Below, piece by piece: positions 45,765-58,756 of a stretch of DNA of 64,000 nucleotides. Each line of letters opens with the position of its first letter. Within the stretch, counting starts at the first letter, position 1. Source of the stretch: Eunapius fragilis (taxonomy: Eukaryota; Porifera; Demospongiae; Spongillida; Spongillidae); assembly GCA_963681505.1 (NCBI GenBank), contig OY811971.1:22039353-22103352 (forward strand), given 5' to 3'. The notes under the pieces were generated by a model, which was not told the DNA's origin, made no database searches, and saw only the letters and a program-made list of their open reading frames with translations. A program made the position numbers and the translations under genes.

Positions 45765-46050
45765 ACAAGTAAATAAAAACATTTTCTACGAGAAAGTTGG
45801 TGGGATATAGGATTTGATTATGACATTGGTGGTGTAAAAAGCAAGGAAACAAGGTCTTATCAGAAGGGAAAATGTCATAGTCCTATATTTAGCACACAAA
45901 CAACACATGCCCTAGAAATGTGCTAAATATAGGACTATGACATTTTCCCTTCTGATAAGACCTTGTTTCCTTGCTTTTTACACCACCAATGTCATAATCA
46001 AATCCTATATCCCACCAACTTTCTCGTAGAAAATGTTTTTATTTACTTGT
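45765..46050. mobile_element. long-palindrome MITE, copy P5
   Basis: Nearly identical to P1 in its arms. The loop reads TTTAGCACACAAACAACACA..., the reverse complement of the P1 loop. Confidence 0.9.
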
Positions 46051-46125
46051 TTTCTTAATTTTTTTTCATACCCATTTATACACATGCCGTTTATCTTTAG
46101 ATACCGTAATTAAATTATACAAGAC

Positions 46126-46522
46126 ATAGGAGGCTGATAGTCGATTGTTTATCAAAGTATTATATTATATAAAAGCGAGTCCTCCAGCCGATTCTGAAGC
46201 TATTGGTGAAATTTTCATCGCTTAGAAATGTTCCTGTCCTGAGTTATGCGTTGCCAAGAAGAAGGAGGAGAAGAAGACGACCCGCCCCTTGTTCCGAGAC
46301 TGGGTACGAGGACGGGCAGTACACTCTTGTTCTCAACAACCACGCGGTTCAGCGACATGAAACAAAAACGAAACTACTCATTTTTGACTTCTAGATCGAT
46401 TGCTAAAACAAGCTACACGATCCAATCGTCGGGAGTGTTGTTATAGACGGGTCGCGTTTTTTTATGACATTCATAGTCGGGGTCAAATCCTATATGGAAG
46501 TTTCTAACGAAACTTCCGATAT
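46126..46522 (+). mobile_element. hairpin-ended repeat family, copy F
   Basis: Nearly identical to copy B, including the hairpin GGAAGTTTC-TAAC-GAAACTTCC. The order palindrome-then-hairpin element is the same here (P5-F) as at 34.3-35.2 kb (P1-B), so the pair was probably duplicated together. Confidence 0.8.
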
Positions 46523-46539
46523 ATATAATTATATATATA

Positions 46540-46811
46540 TACACACTTGAGTACTAGAAGGAATATGATCAACTGGCCTGGGGTTGAGCATGTATAAAAA
46601 GGAAGGGAACAAGGTTTTGGAAAAGAAAAATGAGACAAAAATCCTGTATTTAGCACATGTACATGTAACAACCAAAAGAAGTGCTAAATATAGGATTTTT
46701 GTCTCATTTTTCTTTTCCAAAAACCTTGTTCCCCTCCTTTCTACACCACCTGTGCCTCCAATTCCTATATCCCACCAACTTTCTCGTTAGAGAATGTTTT
46801 TCTTTACTTGT
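46540..46811. mobile_element. long-palindrome MITE, copy P6 (diverged, left end lost)
   Basis: The right arm is standard (CCCACCAACTTTCTCGT...TTTACTTGT). The inner arms GGTTTTGGAAAAGAAAAATG and complement pair well. The outer left arm is missing. Confidence 0.7.
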
Positions 46812-47099
46812 TCCCTCTATTTTTTTATTATCATTTTTTTATCGATTATTAATACTGGCAAGTTCCCCCCCCCCCCCCCCCCCGTTACAATTACCGTCAT
46901 GAGCAGACGTCCGCTTTTGTTTGGGATCACTGTAAGGAACGCGGGGGAATTCTAACTCGTCGGTCTCGTTGTTTAGCTTTCCTCTTTTGTTTTCACAATT
47001 CTAAATATACGTTAATGTCGCCATGGGAACGCTTCTATCACTACGCATTACGTAATGATTACGTATGTCAGTTTTATGCTTTATTCATACATCTGATAC

Positions 47100-47445
47100 T
47101 TGAAGATGTCCTTCCAGGAGATTCAAAAGCGATTGGTATAATTGGCGCTCTTTAAAACCATTCCTATCAGGAGTTATACTCACCCGAGAAGAAGACGACG
47201 ATGACGGAGAAGATTTGGCCTGGGGACGAGGTAAAACACGAACTTTTTTGTTCTCTTAAAGCAAACAGTTCGAAGACTGGAATAAAACATTTAAATGACC
47301 GTCTTTGCCTTCTGGTTCGATAGCAACAAAGAGCAACACTATCCGTTTCTCGGTACGCGAGTTATACGCGGGTCGTGTTTAAAAAAATGATATTCACGAC
47401 CCGGGTCAATTCCTATATAGGAACTACTATCGTAGTTCCTGATAA
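47100..47445 (+). mobile_element. hairpin-ended repeat family, copy G (diverged)
   Basis: Keeps the family order and ends with GGTCAATTCCTATAT, then the hairpin AGGAACTAC-TATC-GTAGTTCCT, then GATA. The stem sequence differs from the other copies but still pairs fully. Confidence 0.72.
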
Positions 47446-49660
47446 ATATTGTATACGTAACATTTCCGCTATATAGTACATGAATCCTTTATATTTACAA
47501 CTGTGTTGATGTCACATAACCATATTTACTAACACATTTGTACCCGCAGTAAATATATTGTAAATCATGCATTGCACGTGCCTACATCAGTCTTTTGACG
47601 CATGCATGAGCTTGAAAGTAGATACACCTGTAGAGACTATTTAGATAAATGCAGGTAGAAAAGACTTGCAGCAAAGTGCTGCATGTACATGGCATGTATT
47701 GCATTACACTATCTAGTCTGACTGAATGTACTAAGTTTATGGTCAAATATACTCAATGATTGGCATAATAATAGACAAAGAAAAAAAACTGTAAGGTCTG
47801 GCCGAAATCCTACTCCACACACTATAACACACTCCCACACTGTCACACACTCACTTATTCCACACCTAACACATCACACAGATTCTGATTCCTCACACAA
47901 TTACTCCCTCCGTTACACACTTACACAACACTCCCTTACACTCACTCATATACTAGAGGTGGAATTTAGTATTTGGAATTACAGGATGGTTTTAAAAATA
48001 TCTCGGTCATTTTAGGTGGTGCTATTGAGACAAATACATTTTTGTGTCGCGGGAACCCGAAACGATACCACTAAAGTGTTTTTGGTCCATTCAGATCATC
48101 ATTTATATGAAATCCGTGCGACCCGATTTTGCTCGACGGCGCTCTCGCACTCACTGAACGGTCAAGGACGCAATATCGGGTCACGCCTTTTGGCCCGATC
48201 AAACTACATTCATTCCATGCTATCAATAGATTAGCACCACTTACTGCTGCTTCAAACTTTTTCAAAACTATAGAGAGCCGCCATCTTTTACACTCAAAAT
48301 GGTTTATAAACTATGCGCGGGACATATATGCCAGAAAAATTGTAAATGAATGCTATACGCATCACTCGCAATAACTTTGCAATATGATTCATGTTATCAA
48401 TGTTCTATCTTCAGTCTTCACATCAGACTGTTTCGTATAACATATACTTTGATTTTGCACTAACTCCTTGCCATCATGTACAGGTCTGACACCATATTGA
48501 ATTCAAACTGCCAAATCTTTTGATATAAGAGCACACTAATCGCTTCAAATTAGGTTGGTGCGTAGTAACGTCCCGCAGCTATTGAAATGATGTTTTAGTA
48601 AAATTTTAATCGATCCGTCACAGATTTATAGGTAAACGAAGTATGTGCACGTTTTCCCGCTTATTTCGCGGCGATATGATTGCCGACGCTAAGGGGTTGG
48701 GGCGGCTGTTCGCCTAGCTGTGGCGAAAGTTTTCGAATATCATCTTCAACCAGTGCAGTCGGTTTTATTGTCACCTTTATGTAATTACAAAGCTATACAT
48801 GTTCATAACAACTATGTACATGTAAAGGAAGCCTCATGGCATAGAAACAAGGTGAGCCATTTTTACCTGGTTCCACCTCTATACTTGCTGGTCATCATTC
48901 ACTCACTGACACACTCACTCACACACTCAAATGTTCAATACTCTCATTCCCTCACTCTCTCTTACTGACTTGCTCATTTACTCACTCACAAACTCACCGC
49001 ATCCTTTTTGCTCCTCATATACATGTACTCATTCGCTCACACTCTCACTTACTTACTCGCACATGCTCACACTTAATCACTCCTTCAACACTCACTAACT
49101 CTCTCACTCACACACAATCATTTCCTCACACATACACTGGCCCATGCTCCCCCATTCATCACACAAGTACACATCGCACATCTCACACTCACACAAGCAA
49201 TGTCATGGAAGCAAATGTGTCTTTTTTCACAAGACTGTACATTTCAATGTTGCAAATTTCAACTTGATGCAGCTTCCATTAAATAGGAGTTAGTGTCGAT
49301 AAGAATGAATATTTATGCATGAATGACTATGCACAATTTTAACCAATCAGTACTGTGTCAGTATGTATAAATGGCAAGTAAACTTGATGTGCGGCAGTAT
49401 ATTTCTTTGGTTTTATAGATTAGCAGTACAATCAAGCCAAGAATTTCAATCATGATAGGAAGTAACAATATAAGGTTCATTTGAGGCTTCAAACAAAATA
49501 TACATCTTACAATACAGTAGACTTATCAATTTTGCAGAATTAATATTATATTATATACACTAGCCATAGGTTAATTGCCCTGTGGAACCACTTTATTAAG
49601 ATCAACATATCTTTTGTGTACAATGTTTATATTATGGTGTAGGGCTGCTCCATTTAAAAT
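47446..49660. other. non-coding region with CA/CT-rich simple sequence
   Basis: 47815-47960 and 48895-49190 are rich in CACAC/CTCAC motifs of imperfect period. The open frames at 48016-48374 and 48720-48968 have no recognisable domain. Confidence 0.45.
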
Positions 49661-49666
49661 GTGGTT

Positions 49667-50258
49667 TGCCAAGATCATACTGTTCCTCAAATTAGCAAGA
49701 GGGCATCACAGATGTATGCCATGATCATACTGTTCCTCAGATTAGCAACGTGGCACACATGTATGCCATGATCATACTGTTCCTCAGATTAGCAAGAGGG
49801 CATCACAGATGTATGCCATGATCATACTGTTCCTCAGATTAGCAACGTGACACACATGTATGCCATGATCATACTGTTCCTCAGATTAGCAACGTGACAC
49901 ACATGTATACCATGATCATACTGTTCCTCAGATTAGCAACGTGACACACATGTATGCCATGATCATACTGTTCCTCAGATTAGCAACGTGACACACATGT
50001 ATGCCATGATCATACTGTTCCTCAGATTAGCAACGTGACACACATGTATGCCATGATCATACTGTTCCTCAGATTAGCAACGTGACACACATGTATGCCA
50101 TGATCATACTGTTCCTCAGATTAGCAACGTGACACACATGTATGCCATGATCATACTGTTCCTCAGATTAGCAACGTGACACATATGTATGCCATGATCA
50201 TACTGTTCCTCAGATTAGCAACGTGACACACATGTATGCCATGATCATACTGTTCCTC
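49667..50258. repeat. 47-bp minisatellite, about 12 copies
   Basis: The unit contains ATGATCATACTGTTCCTCAG and ATTAGCAACGTGACACACAT. Two early units carry the variant AAGAGGGCATCACAGATG instead. Later copies are almost identical, showing recent spread of one version. Confidence 0.95.
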
Positions 50259-50514
50259 TGATACTTATTGGCTGCGTGTGTAAACAAGCCAACCCAAACG
50301 ACTTTGGCATGTTAAGTAGTTTATCTATGAATTAGTTGAGGACCTGATGTGTAAAAAGGGTCTATAAAGAAATAATGTATCCCATGGCACACATGTATGT
50401 CCCCTTGCAAATATACAACAGTTTCACCATGGCATACATGGTTGTGTGTCAAATTTAATTTACTACATAATACTTGCTTTCCCAAAGTGATGTATGTGAA
50501 TCTGATGAAGAGTT

Positions 50515-50632
50515 AAAAGGAGGCAGCAGGAGGGGAGGAGGGGAGAGGGAGGAAGAGGGAGGAGGAGGAGGAGGGATGAGGATGGAGCAGGAGGCAGGAG
50601 GAGGGGAGGAGGAGGGGAGGAGGGAGCGCATA
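50515..50632. repeat. GGA-rich purine tract
   Basis: Imperfect (GGA)n and GGAGGGGA sequence of about 120 bases. Confidence 0.9.
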
Positions 50633-52534
50633 CAAATTTAATCAGCTCCATTCTATGTGGTTCATACTGGCCTGGGTTATTTGAGTAGGCTTTAAAAAAA
50701 CTGTATAGACGTTCCGCATTTTAGTATGCGGAAAGGAACGGAACGTTCCGCAAAAGTTCCGTTCCGTTTCTCATATTAGTAAGACCCAGCATACAGACTG
50801 CAGTGAGCAGATTCGGAAAATGTATCCAACTGATGTAGCGGAGTATGTATACGGTCATGGTGTGCGAATTATGGTTCTATCCGCAAATATACCTATGTGC
50901 ATAACATGTGTATATATATTCATATGACATTACGCAGAATACTGCACTATCGTATATCCAAGTTGTACGCAGCCGGCGCACTGTTCTGCCCGAGGGGACA
51001 AAATCCACGGGGGGGACAGAATCTACTCCGATACCGGTGTTAATTACTCAAATTAACTTCGAATGGGGATGTATAATTTCGGACTAGACTAGGGTGACCT
51101 ACGTGCTATGGATATGCTCCAGGGAAGGTCAAGCGAACTATATGCCAAACGTATAATTACCGTGTGCGTACACCTGGTATTTCAGTGCAGTGTTGGTTAG
51201 ACTGGGGACCATGGTCCCTACACATAATGTTGATAACATCAACGAAATTCTGTACTCATCCTGGTGCCTGTCTCGCAATGGCATACTACTAGCGGGAAAA
51301 TTAAACGGTAAAAAGAATAAGGTAATCGACCAATGTCTGTATATGAAGGAAACGAATTGAATATCGATTAATCGCAACTAAGAAAACAGAATCGGTGATT
51401 CTTAGCAAATTCTGAAATCAGTTAATCTGATAAATGCACCCCCCAATCAGAGGCGGCGGAAGTATACATGATTGGGGGGGCTTCCAAAAGCGAGGATAAT
51501 TAAATTCATGAATGTCAATGGGGGCATTTGTTCACCATATTCCTTTCGTCAGCCGGGGGGGGGGGGGCGGGTAAGAAATTACATCGAGCGGTCTTCTATG
51601 GCGACAGATCTAAACTTTTCTGGATGTCATTATATAAATTGATAACTGCGAGCGATCTCGCAGGCGAAGAATAAAAATTATACTGTTGTTTGGTTAGGAG
51701 GGGCTGAGCCCCCCCTATGTCATTATTGGGGGGGCTCGAGACCCCCCAGCCCCCCCTTCCGCCGCCATTGCGGCCCTCACGGTCCCCCTACCTTCCACGT
51801 CACACTGGGTCTGGAACTCTGGGGCTCGTCATAAATCAACCTTTCACGCATCCATGCACGCTATATATAACTTAATTATTTTTAAAAATAGCTATAGGCA
51901 CGATTTTATTGTTGTTTATAATTTGTCGGGACTCTTATTATCAATTATCATTCAGGATCTGATAATTCATAATAAAGATTTAACAAATAACAATAACTTT
52001 TTTAACCGTAGTAGACACGATTCCCGACAGCTGCGAGTGGATTACATCACCGCGATGTGGAAACACAGTGACACGCGTAGTGTTCATGTGTATGTCGTAG
52101 TGTGAAGGGGGGCGGCAATTTAATAATAGGGGCGGCATTTTATATCGATGGGGAGGGGGGGGGGGGGGGGGGGGGGCGGCCGCCCCCCCCCCCCAACTCA
52201 ATGGCAGATCCGCCACTGTAGTCGACCGAATAGGTAATCGCGAATACATGAGTCCAAATCCTGAAAATCGGCTACACGCCCTAGTTACAGGTTGGCTGAC
52301 GCTAACTGCCGGCTCGATCGGCACAGTCCAACGAACATCATTGACAAAGTATTTTGCTAACTCAGCCCCGTTATGAATATTATTCAAAGTTATAAGTTAC
52401 GCCCCCCTATGATATTCACCGGCAGTCTTGTATAGCTTCACATCTGTCTGGGCATGGATGGGCGTATCTCTCCTTGAGTACTATACGGATAAGGGAGGTG
52501 AAAATTTAGCATTCAGACGTTTGTGGATCGAGAG
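50633..52534. other. intergenic region upstream of the Rab pair
   Basis: Holds the inverted-repeat element at 51451-51767, a small palindromic region at 50705-50775 built of GTTCCG repeats, and a G/C-run block at 52150-52195. No gene seen. Confidence 0.45.
51451..51767. mobile_element. MITE with GGCGGCGGAAG ends
   Basis: AGGCGGCGGAAG at the left and CTTCCGCCGCC at the right are inverted. G runs lie just inside both ends. The left end resembles sequence at 11104, so at least two copies exist here. Confidence 0.65.
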
Positions 52535-54427
<1,893 letters not shown>

Positions 54428-54527
54428 TGTTTACCATGCAATTATCCACACAGTTATTCATCCGGACCCTAGTGGGTACTGCTTTGAGGACCTTCCACAT
54501 CCCCCGAAGACCCCTTTAAGGAGATGG

Positions 54528-55809
54528 GTTCTGCTAAAAGTTATTATGTTAGGCAACAGCCGGTTAGCAATCACAAAGACATGATGAAGTGTTAGATATT
54601 ACATCTATTGATATTTCAAAAGCTAAAGCTTGCTTACTTATCTTCAAACCTTACGAATATAGGTTGTATATTCACATTGTGCATGGTACATGGAGGAGGA
54701 ATTAGCGCTTGTGTGTGTGCCTGCTTACAAATAATCGCACAATGATCCCACCTAATGCATTCTCGCCAACCAGCACTGGTAAAACCTGTTTACTGAACCG
54801 TTACATCAACGTAAAGTTCTCATCGTTGTACAAGCTAACCATTGGTACAGACTTCCGCACCAAGGAGGTGAAGGTGGGAGACAAGGCTGTGTCACTTCAG
54901 GTATGCAGGATTATTAGATGTGTGTAAGCAACTTACCATGCTGTCATTATGGTCATATGTCATAGATCTGGGACACAACAGGTTATGAAACTTTCCAAGT
55001 GCTGGGTGAGGCCTTCTTCAAAGGAGCCAGTGGCTGTGTACTTGTGTTTGACATCACAAATGCAGACTCTTTTGAGTCTTTGGATAGTTTGAGAAAACAG
55101 TTTCTTATTCAAGCCAGTCCTAGAGCACCAGAGAAGTTCCCCTTTGTAGTGCTGGGCAACAAGGTTGACTTCCCTAAGCAGATCAGACAGGTAAATATTA
55201 TAACACACTATATCAAGTACTGGTTGTCAAATATCTGAAAGCAACAGATATTCAGTGTCTCTGATACCCAAACCCTAACCTTAAATTGCATAAAGAATAC
55301 ATGTAGGTATTTCACCTGAGAGACACACCACTTTTCCTGCATCACGAAGTAATGCTTGCCAATTAGATAAATAAATGCTAAGCGTTTGTAGCGCTGGCAT
55401 GTAACATGCACATACAACGTTCGATACTAGAGTTATAAAGTAATTAACTGGATATTAACTGAGTTTCTGAAATATTTTAAACATCAGCAACCTAGTACTA
55501 AAATTTAAAATCTTCTGGCACACAGATTGCATGTCAAAGCATTCAGCCTCATAATAATTGAAATGATTACACACTCAAATAAGAGTATAGTTATATTACA
55601 CATTGCATTCCATCCTATATGTGTGCTTGTACAACAGAAGGTGTATTTTTAACCAATAGGTCTTAGCAGTTGACGCCATAGAGTGGTGCTCATCAAAAGG
55701 AATTCCATACTTTGAAACAAGTGCAAAGGAAGGCACCAATGTGGAGCTGGCCTTCCAGAAGTTAGCAGAAGTTGCTATGGCAGAGGCAGATGCTGGCATG
55801 AGTACCTAA
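54528..55809 (+). CDS. Rab7-like GTPase B, atypical, start unresolved
   Basis: Exons ..54562, 54774-54900, 54966-55190 and 55660-55809. The first begins [11 protein letters not shown] and splices in phase 2 to [15 protein letters not shown], restoring the P-loop GNSRTGKT. Switch I is normal ([12 protein letters not shown]). Switch II reads WDTTGYE, so the catalytic Gln is Tyr. NKVD and ETSAKEG are present, with [20 protein letters not shown] strongly Rab7-like. It ends ADAGMST, with no cysteine for prenylation. Intron positions equal those of Rab A, and exon 2 is also 127 nt, so the pair arose by tandem duplication. No ATG precedes LLKVIML in frame in this exon; either an upstream exon supplies the start, or translation begins at the Met in VIML, just before the P-loop. 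Confidence 0.82.
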
Positions 55810-57009
55810 CTAATGATGATGGCTATAATTCACCTAAACCATGTTGGGTTATGCACCATACAACAATCCAATTCAACTTGTTCATTTGTGATGTGAAATG
55901 CAGTTATATACAAAATCTGCCCAGTGCTAAATTAATAATTTACAAGCATCATACAATCACAGTATTTTATTATATACAGAATTGAATACTACCAGAATGA
56001 TTTACGGTACATGCAATAATAATACTAAAATTTATGGAAACATAAGAAATTATTCCCACAACTAAATTTCAAAGCTAGGTATACCGTTTTTCAATTAACC
56101 ATTAGTGTGTAGATATTTCAAGTAGTAGAAAAAAGAAATTTGGTAATGATGACTGTTGCCAGCATTGCATAATCTTTTTTAATTAGTTCTTTGGGCATAC
56201 TTATCATTTTTGCTCATTGAAGTAAAAGTCGAAACAAATGGCTAAGCATTCAGATCTACACAATAGCTTGCTGGACAGATAGTAGGTCATCTTTCACTCT
56301 ATGGATACATATACACATGTATATATAATTATAGATATAGCAAGCTTTGGCTCAAGTTTCAAATGCTTAGGAAGGTAAAATATATATATATATATATATA
56401 TACCTTCCTAAGGATTTCTAACTTGAGCTAAAGCTTGTTATAATATGTATACCTTCCTAAGGATTTAAAACTGGAACCAAGTATCCATAATTCTGCACTT
56501 ACTGCATACTTGTCATTACCTAACTCTTGACATTATGCCAGATGAACCTTTCATGGAAATTGTTTCAATTTAAATGAGCTATCAAGGATCAAATTTTAAA
56601 CTACACATATAAAACCACTCCCCGTCCAAAGCCCACAATCCAACTCTGCTCATGTTAGTGTTACAAAAGCTGATCAAGTCAACAGTACATACTTGCTCAA
56701 AGCTGCAACTGCTACTAAAGACCAAATTCAGTTACCAGCGGAGTTGGTGTTGGGTGATAACATGAGGTAGTGAGATAATGTTGTTTGAATGCCACGTGAA
56801 GTCTGATAAAATATTTGTCTTTATCTCAGCACATGGAATTGGGTTTACACGTTATTGGATCATCAACTGTGTTCTATAGATAGCTAGCTTTTCTAAAGCC
56901 ATGAAATGACGTAACGCGTGATCAGACCAGCGATAGTAATTAAACGTTTGTCTTAATTAGAATGCTTCATTACAGCACATTTTCCATATTTGCTAACGTC
57001 AATTAGGTA
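55810..57009. other. intergenic region with one small hairpin element
   Basis: At 56336-56447 AGCAAGCTTTGGCTCAAG...CTTAGGAAGGTA is followed by (TA)n and its imperfect complement, forming a hairpin. The remainder is AT-rich with no gene seen. Confidence 0.5.
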
Positions 57010-57386
57010 AGGGTGTAATAAGAAGGGGAAATGTAATAGTCCTATATTTCGCGCACAAACATAATTTACTACTAATGGACGAAACATATGCATATGACTA
57101 CAGTCTTCCCCCGTTAGTAGCGCTACGTATGTTCCCTGCGCTACTACCATACTTAGGGCATAGATTGCACATTGTACACATAGATAATGTGTGGTACCCA
57201 CATAACCATGAATATAATTTTCAATACATCTAACGAGGGAATGCGCTACTAACGAGTGCGCTCTTAACGAGGTCAGGCTGTATTATATTTCCCCTCCCTT
57301 CAGTGTTTCGTTCCTTTTTACACCACTATTGCCTTCCAATCCGATATGACACCACCGTTCTCATAGAGAGTGTTTTTATTACTTGT
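57010..57386. mobile_element. long-palindrome MITE, copy P7, split by a Tigger-like MITE
   Basis: Left inner arm (GTGTAATAAGAAGGGGAAATG, TAGTCCTATATTT) and right arm (TTTTTACACCACTATTGCC...TTTTTATTACTTGT) belong to the family. The copy at 57101-57280 lies between them. Confidence 0.72.
57101..57280. mobile_element. Tigger/pogo-like MITE, copy 2, nested
   Basis: Begins CAGTCTTCCCCCGTTAGTAG and ends GAGGTCAGGCTG, with TA on both sides (57099-57100, 57281-57282). It is inserted in palindrome P7. Confidence 0.75.
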
Positions 57387-57515
57387 ACAACACATTGTTA
57401 TAAGTGTCACTTTTTAGGTTACGCAGTAACGCTGCGGTTTACCACCACGCTGCACAGTACTTGTATGGCAGCGGCCCACAAGCCATAGAGCTGTATAGTT
57501 ATGTATTGCTTGCAG

Positions 57516-57701
57516 TGGTATCGATGTTAAATCAGATGATCGGCGGGCGCTCGATAATACAGAAGCCAAAGACGTTGTTGTAGTGTGGAAAGCCTTCCTA
57601 GAAGACCAACGGATTGGGGAGGATGTTAGTATAGATGCCAACTTGAACGGCGAAGACACTCAGCGACCACAAAAGATGTGCAGAAAATGCTTCAAAGATT
57701 T
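57516..57701 (+). CDS. orphan exon with C-x2-C end, gene unknown
   Basis: An acceptor (CTTGCAG) and a donor (GATTT|GTAAGA) bound 186 nt without stops, in phase 2 at both ends. It reads DVKSDDRRALDNTEAKDVVV...MCRKCFKDF. The CRKCF motif could be half of a zinc-binding site, as in transposon-derived DNA-binding proteins. A hAT element follows 80 bases downstream, and no partner exon was found. It may be a remnant. Confidence 0.35.
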
Positions 57702-57780
57702 GTAAGAAGTATTTTGAGTCCCATCGGACCATCCAAAAATAGCAAGACTAGGAAACCCATATAAAGCTGGACTAGGAAAC

Positions 57781-58748
57781 CAGGGCTGCCAAAGACCAGC
57801 CGGCCTGTCAGGCCGGACCACGCCCCCTCGTTATGCCAATACGTGCATACAGTTTTGTACATGTACATGCAGATCAAGCTTACTTCTTGTTCAGAATTCA
57901 AATGTTAATGAAATAGTGCATGAAGATGATATATCGATTGTGAAATAATAATAATGGAACAGTTTATTATTTATAGCACATTGAGCAATAGCATTGGCTT
58001 ATTTCTTTCGAAGCATCCATGCATTGTGCCTTAGATGCCTCCAGCTGTTGGGGAAGTACATGCAGGCTCCATCGCTGTCGCTCCTGGATCAACTTGGCTC
58101 TTGAAAACACTTCGCTCTCTGATGGAGCGGATGACACTGGAATAGCCAGGTACTTTCGAGCAAGCTTTTCAATAGTGGGAAATTGTGTGTTGTGCATTTT
58201 ACACCATTCCAAAGGATCTAGAGAGGCCATGACATCTACTGATCTGATCTCCGAGAGTTCGAAGCCAAGCATCATATTCCTACTTAACTGTGTTGCGAAG
58301 ACTGCTCTACACACACATTGTTGTTCATCCTTGTGATGCCGTTCAATGTGTCTAGACAAAGTGGAGTGTTCCCTGGAGAACGGCCTGTGGCAGTAATCAC
58401 ATCACGCTTTATCTGCGTACTCCTTTGATGTATGGACCTTGGCAATGAGACCAGACAGCGGATGTGTTTGCACTAATACAGTACTACTACTAAACCTTCG
58501 CAATCTCACGAGTTCCTCGGGATTGTATTCCCACAGATCCGGGTTTGAAACAGGTTTGAGCCGCTGAGCAGAGGTATAGGAATCGTAGAAACCAACGGAC
58601 ACGCTTCGTTGATTGACATCGTATAACGTAACATAATAAATGATTGACATTGAATTTCTACTAATTTGGCCTGTCAGGCCGGACTGTCAGGCCGGACTGT
58701 CAGGCCGGACTGGCAGGCAGGACCCCTAGCTGGCCTACGGCAGCCCTG
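57781..58748 (-). mobile_element. hAT element with BED finger and dimerisation domain, internally deleted, 8-bp TSD
   Basis: TIRs CAGGGCTGCC and GGCAGCCCTG are flanked by TAGGAAAC (57773-57780 and 58749-58756). On the minus strand, 58402-58650 plus the next bases encode an N-terminal part ending in a BED-type finger (CDYCHRPFSREHSTLSRHIE). 57967-58359 continues to a hAT dimerisation domain (FPTIEKLARKYLAIPVSS, SRAKLIQERQRWSL). The catalytic core between them is missing. Subterminal GGCCGGACTGTCA repeats occur at both ends. It is related to the hAT at 22667. Confidence 0.88.
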
Positions 58749-58756
58749 TAGGAAAC

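Noticed and set aside
49667..50258. CRISPR-like array
   Set aside because: Units of 47 bp are contiguous tandem repeats with no unique spacers, in a eukaryotic context.
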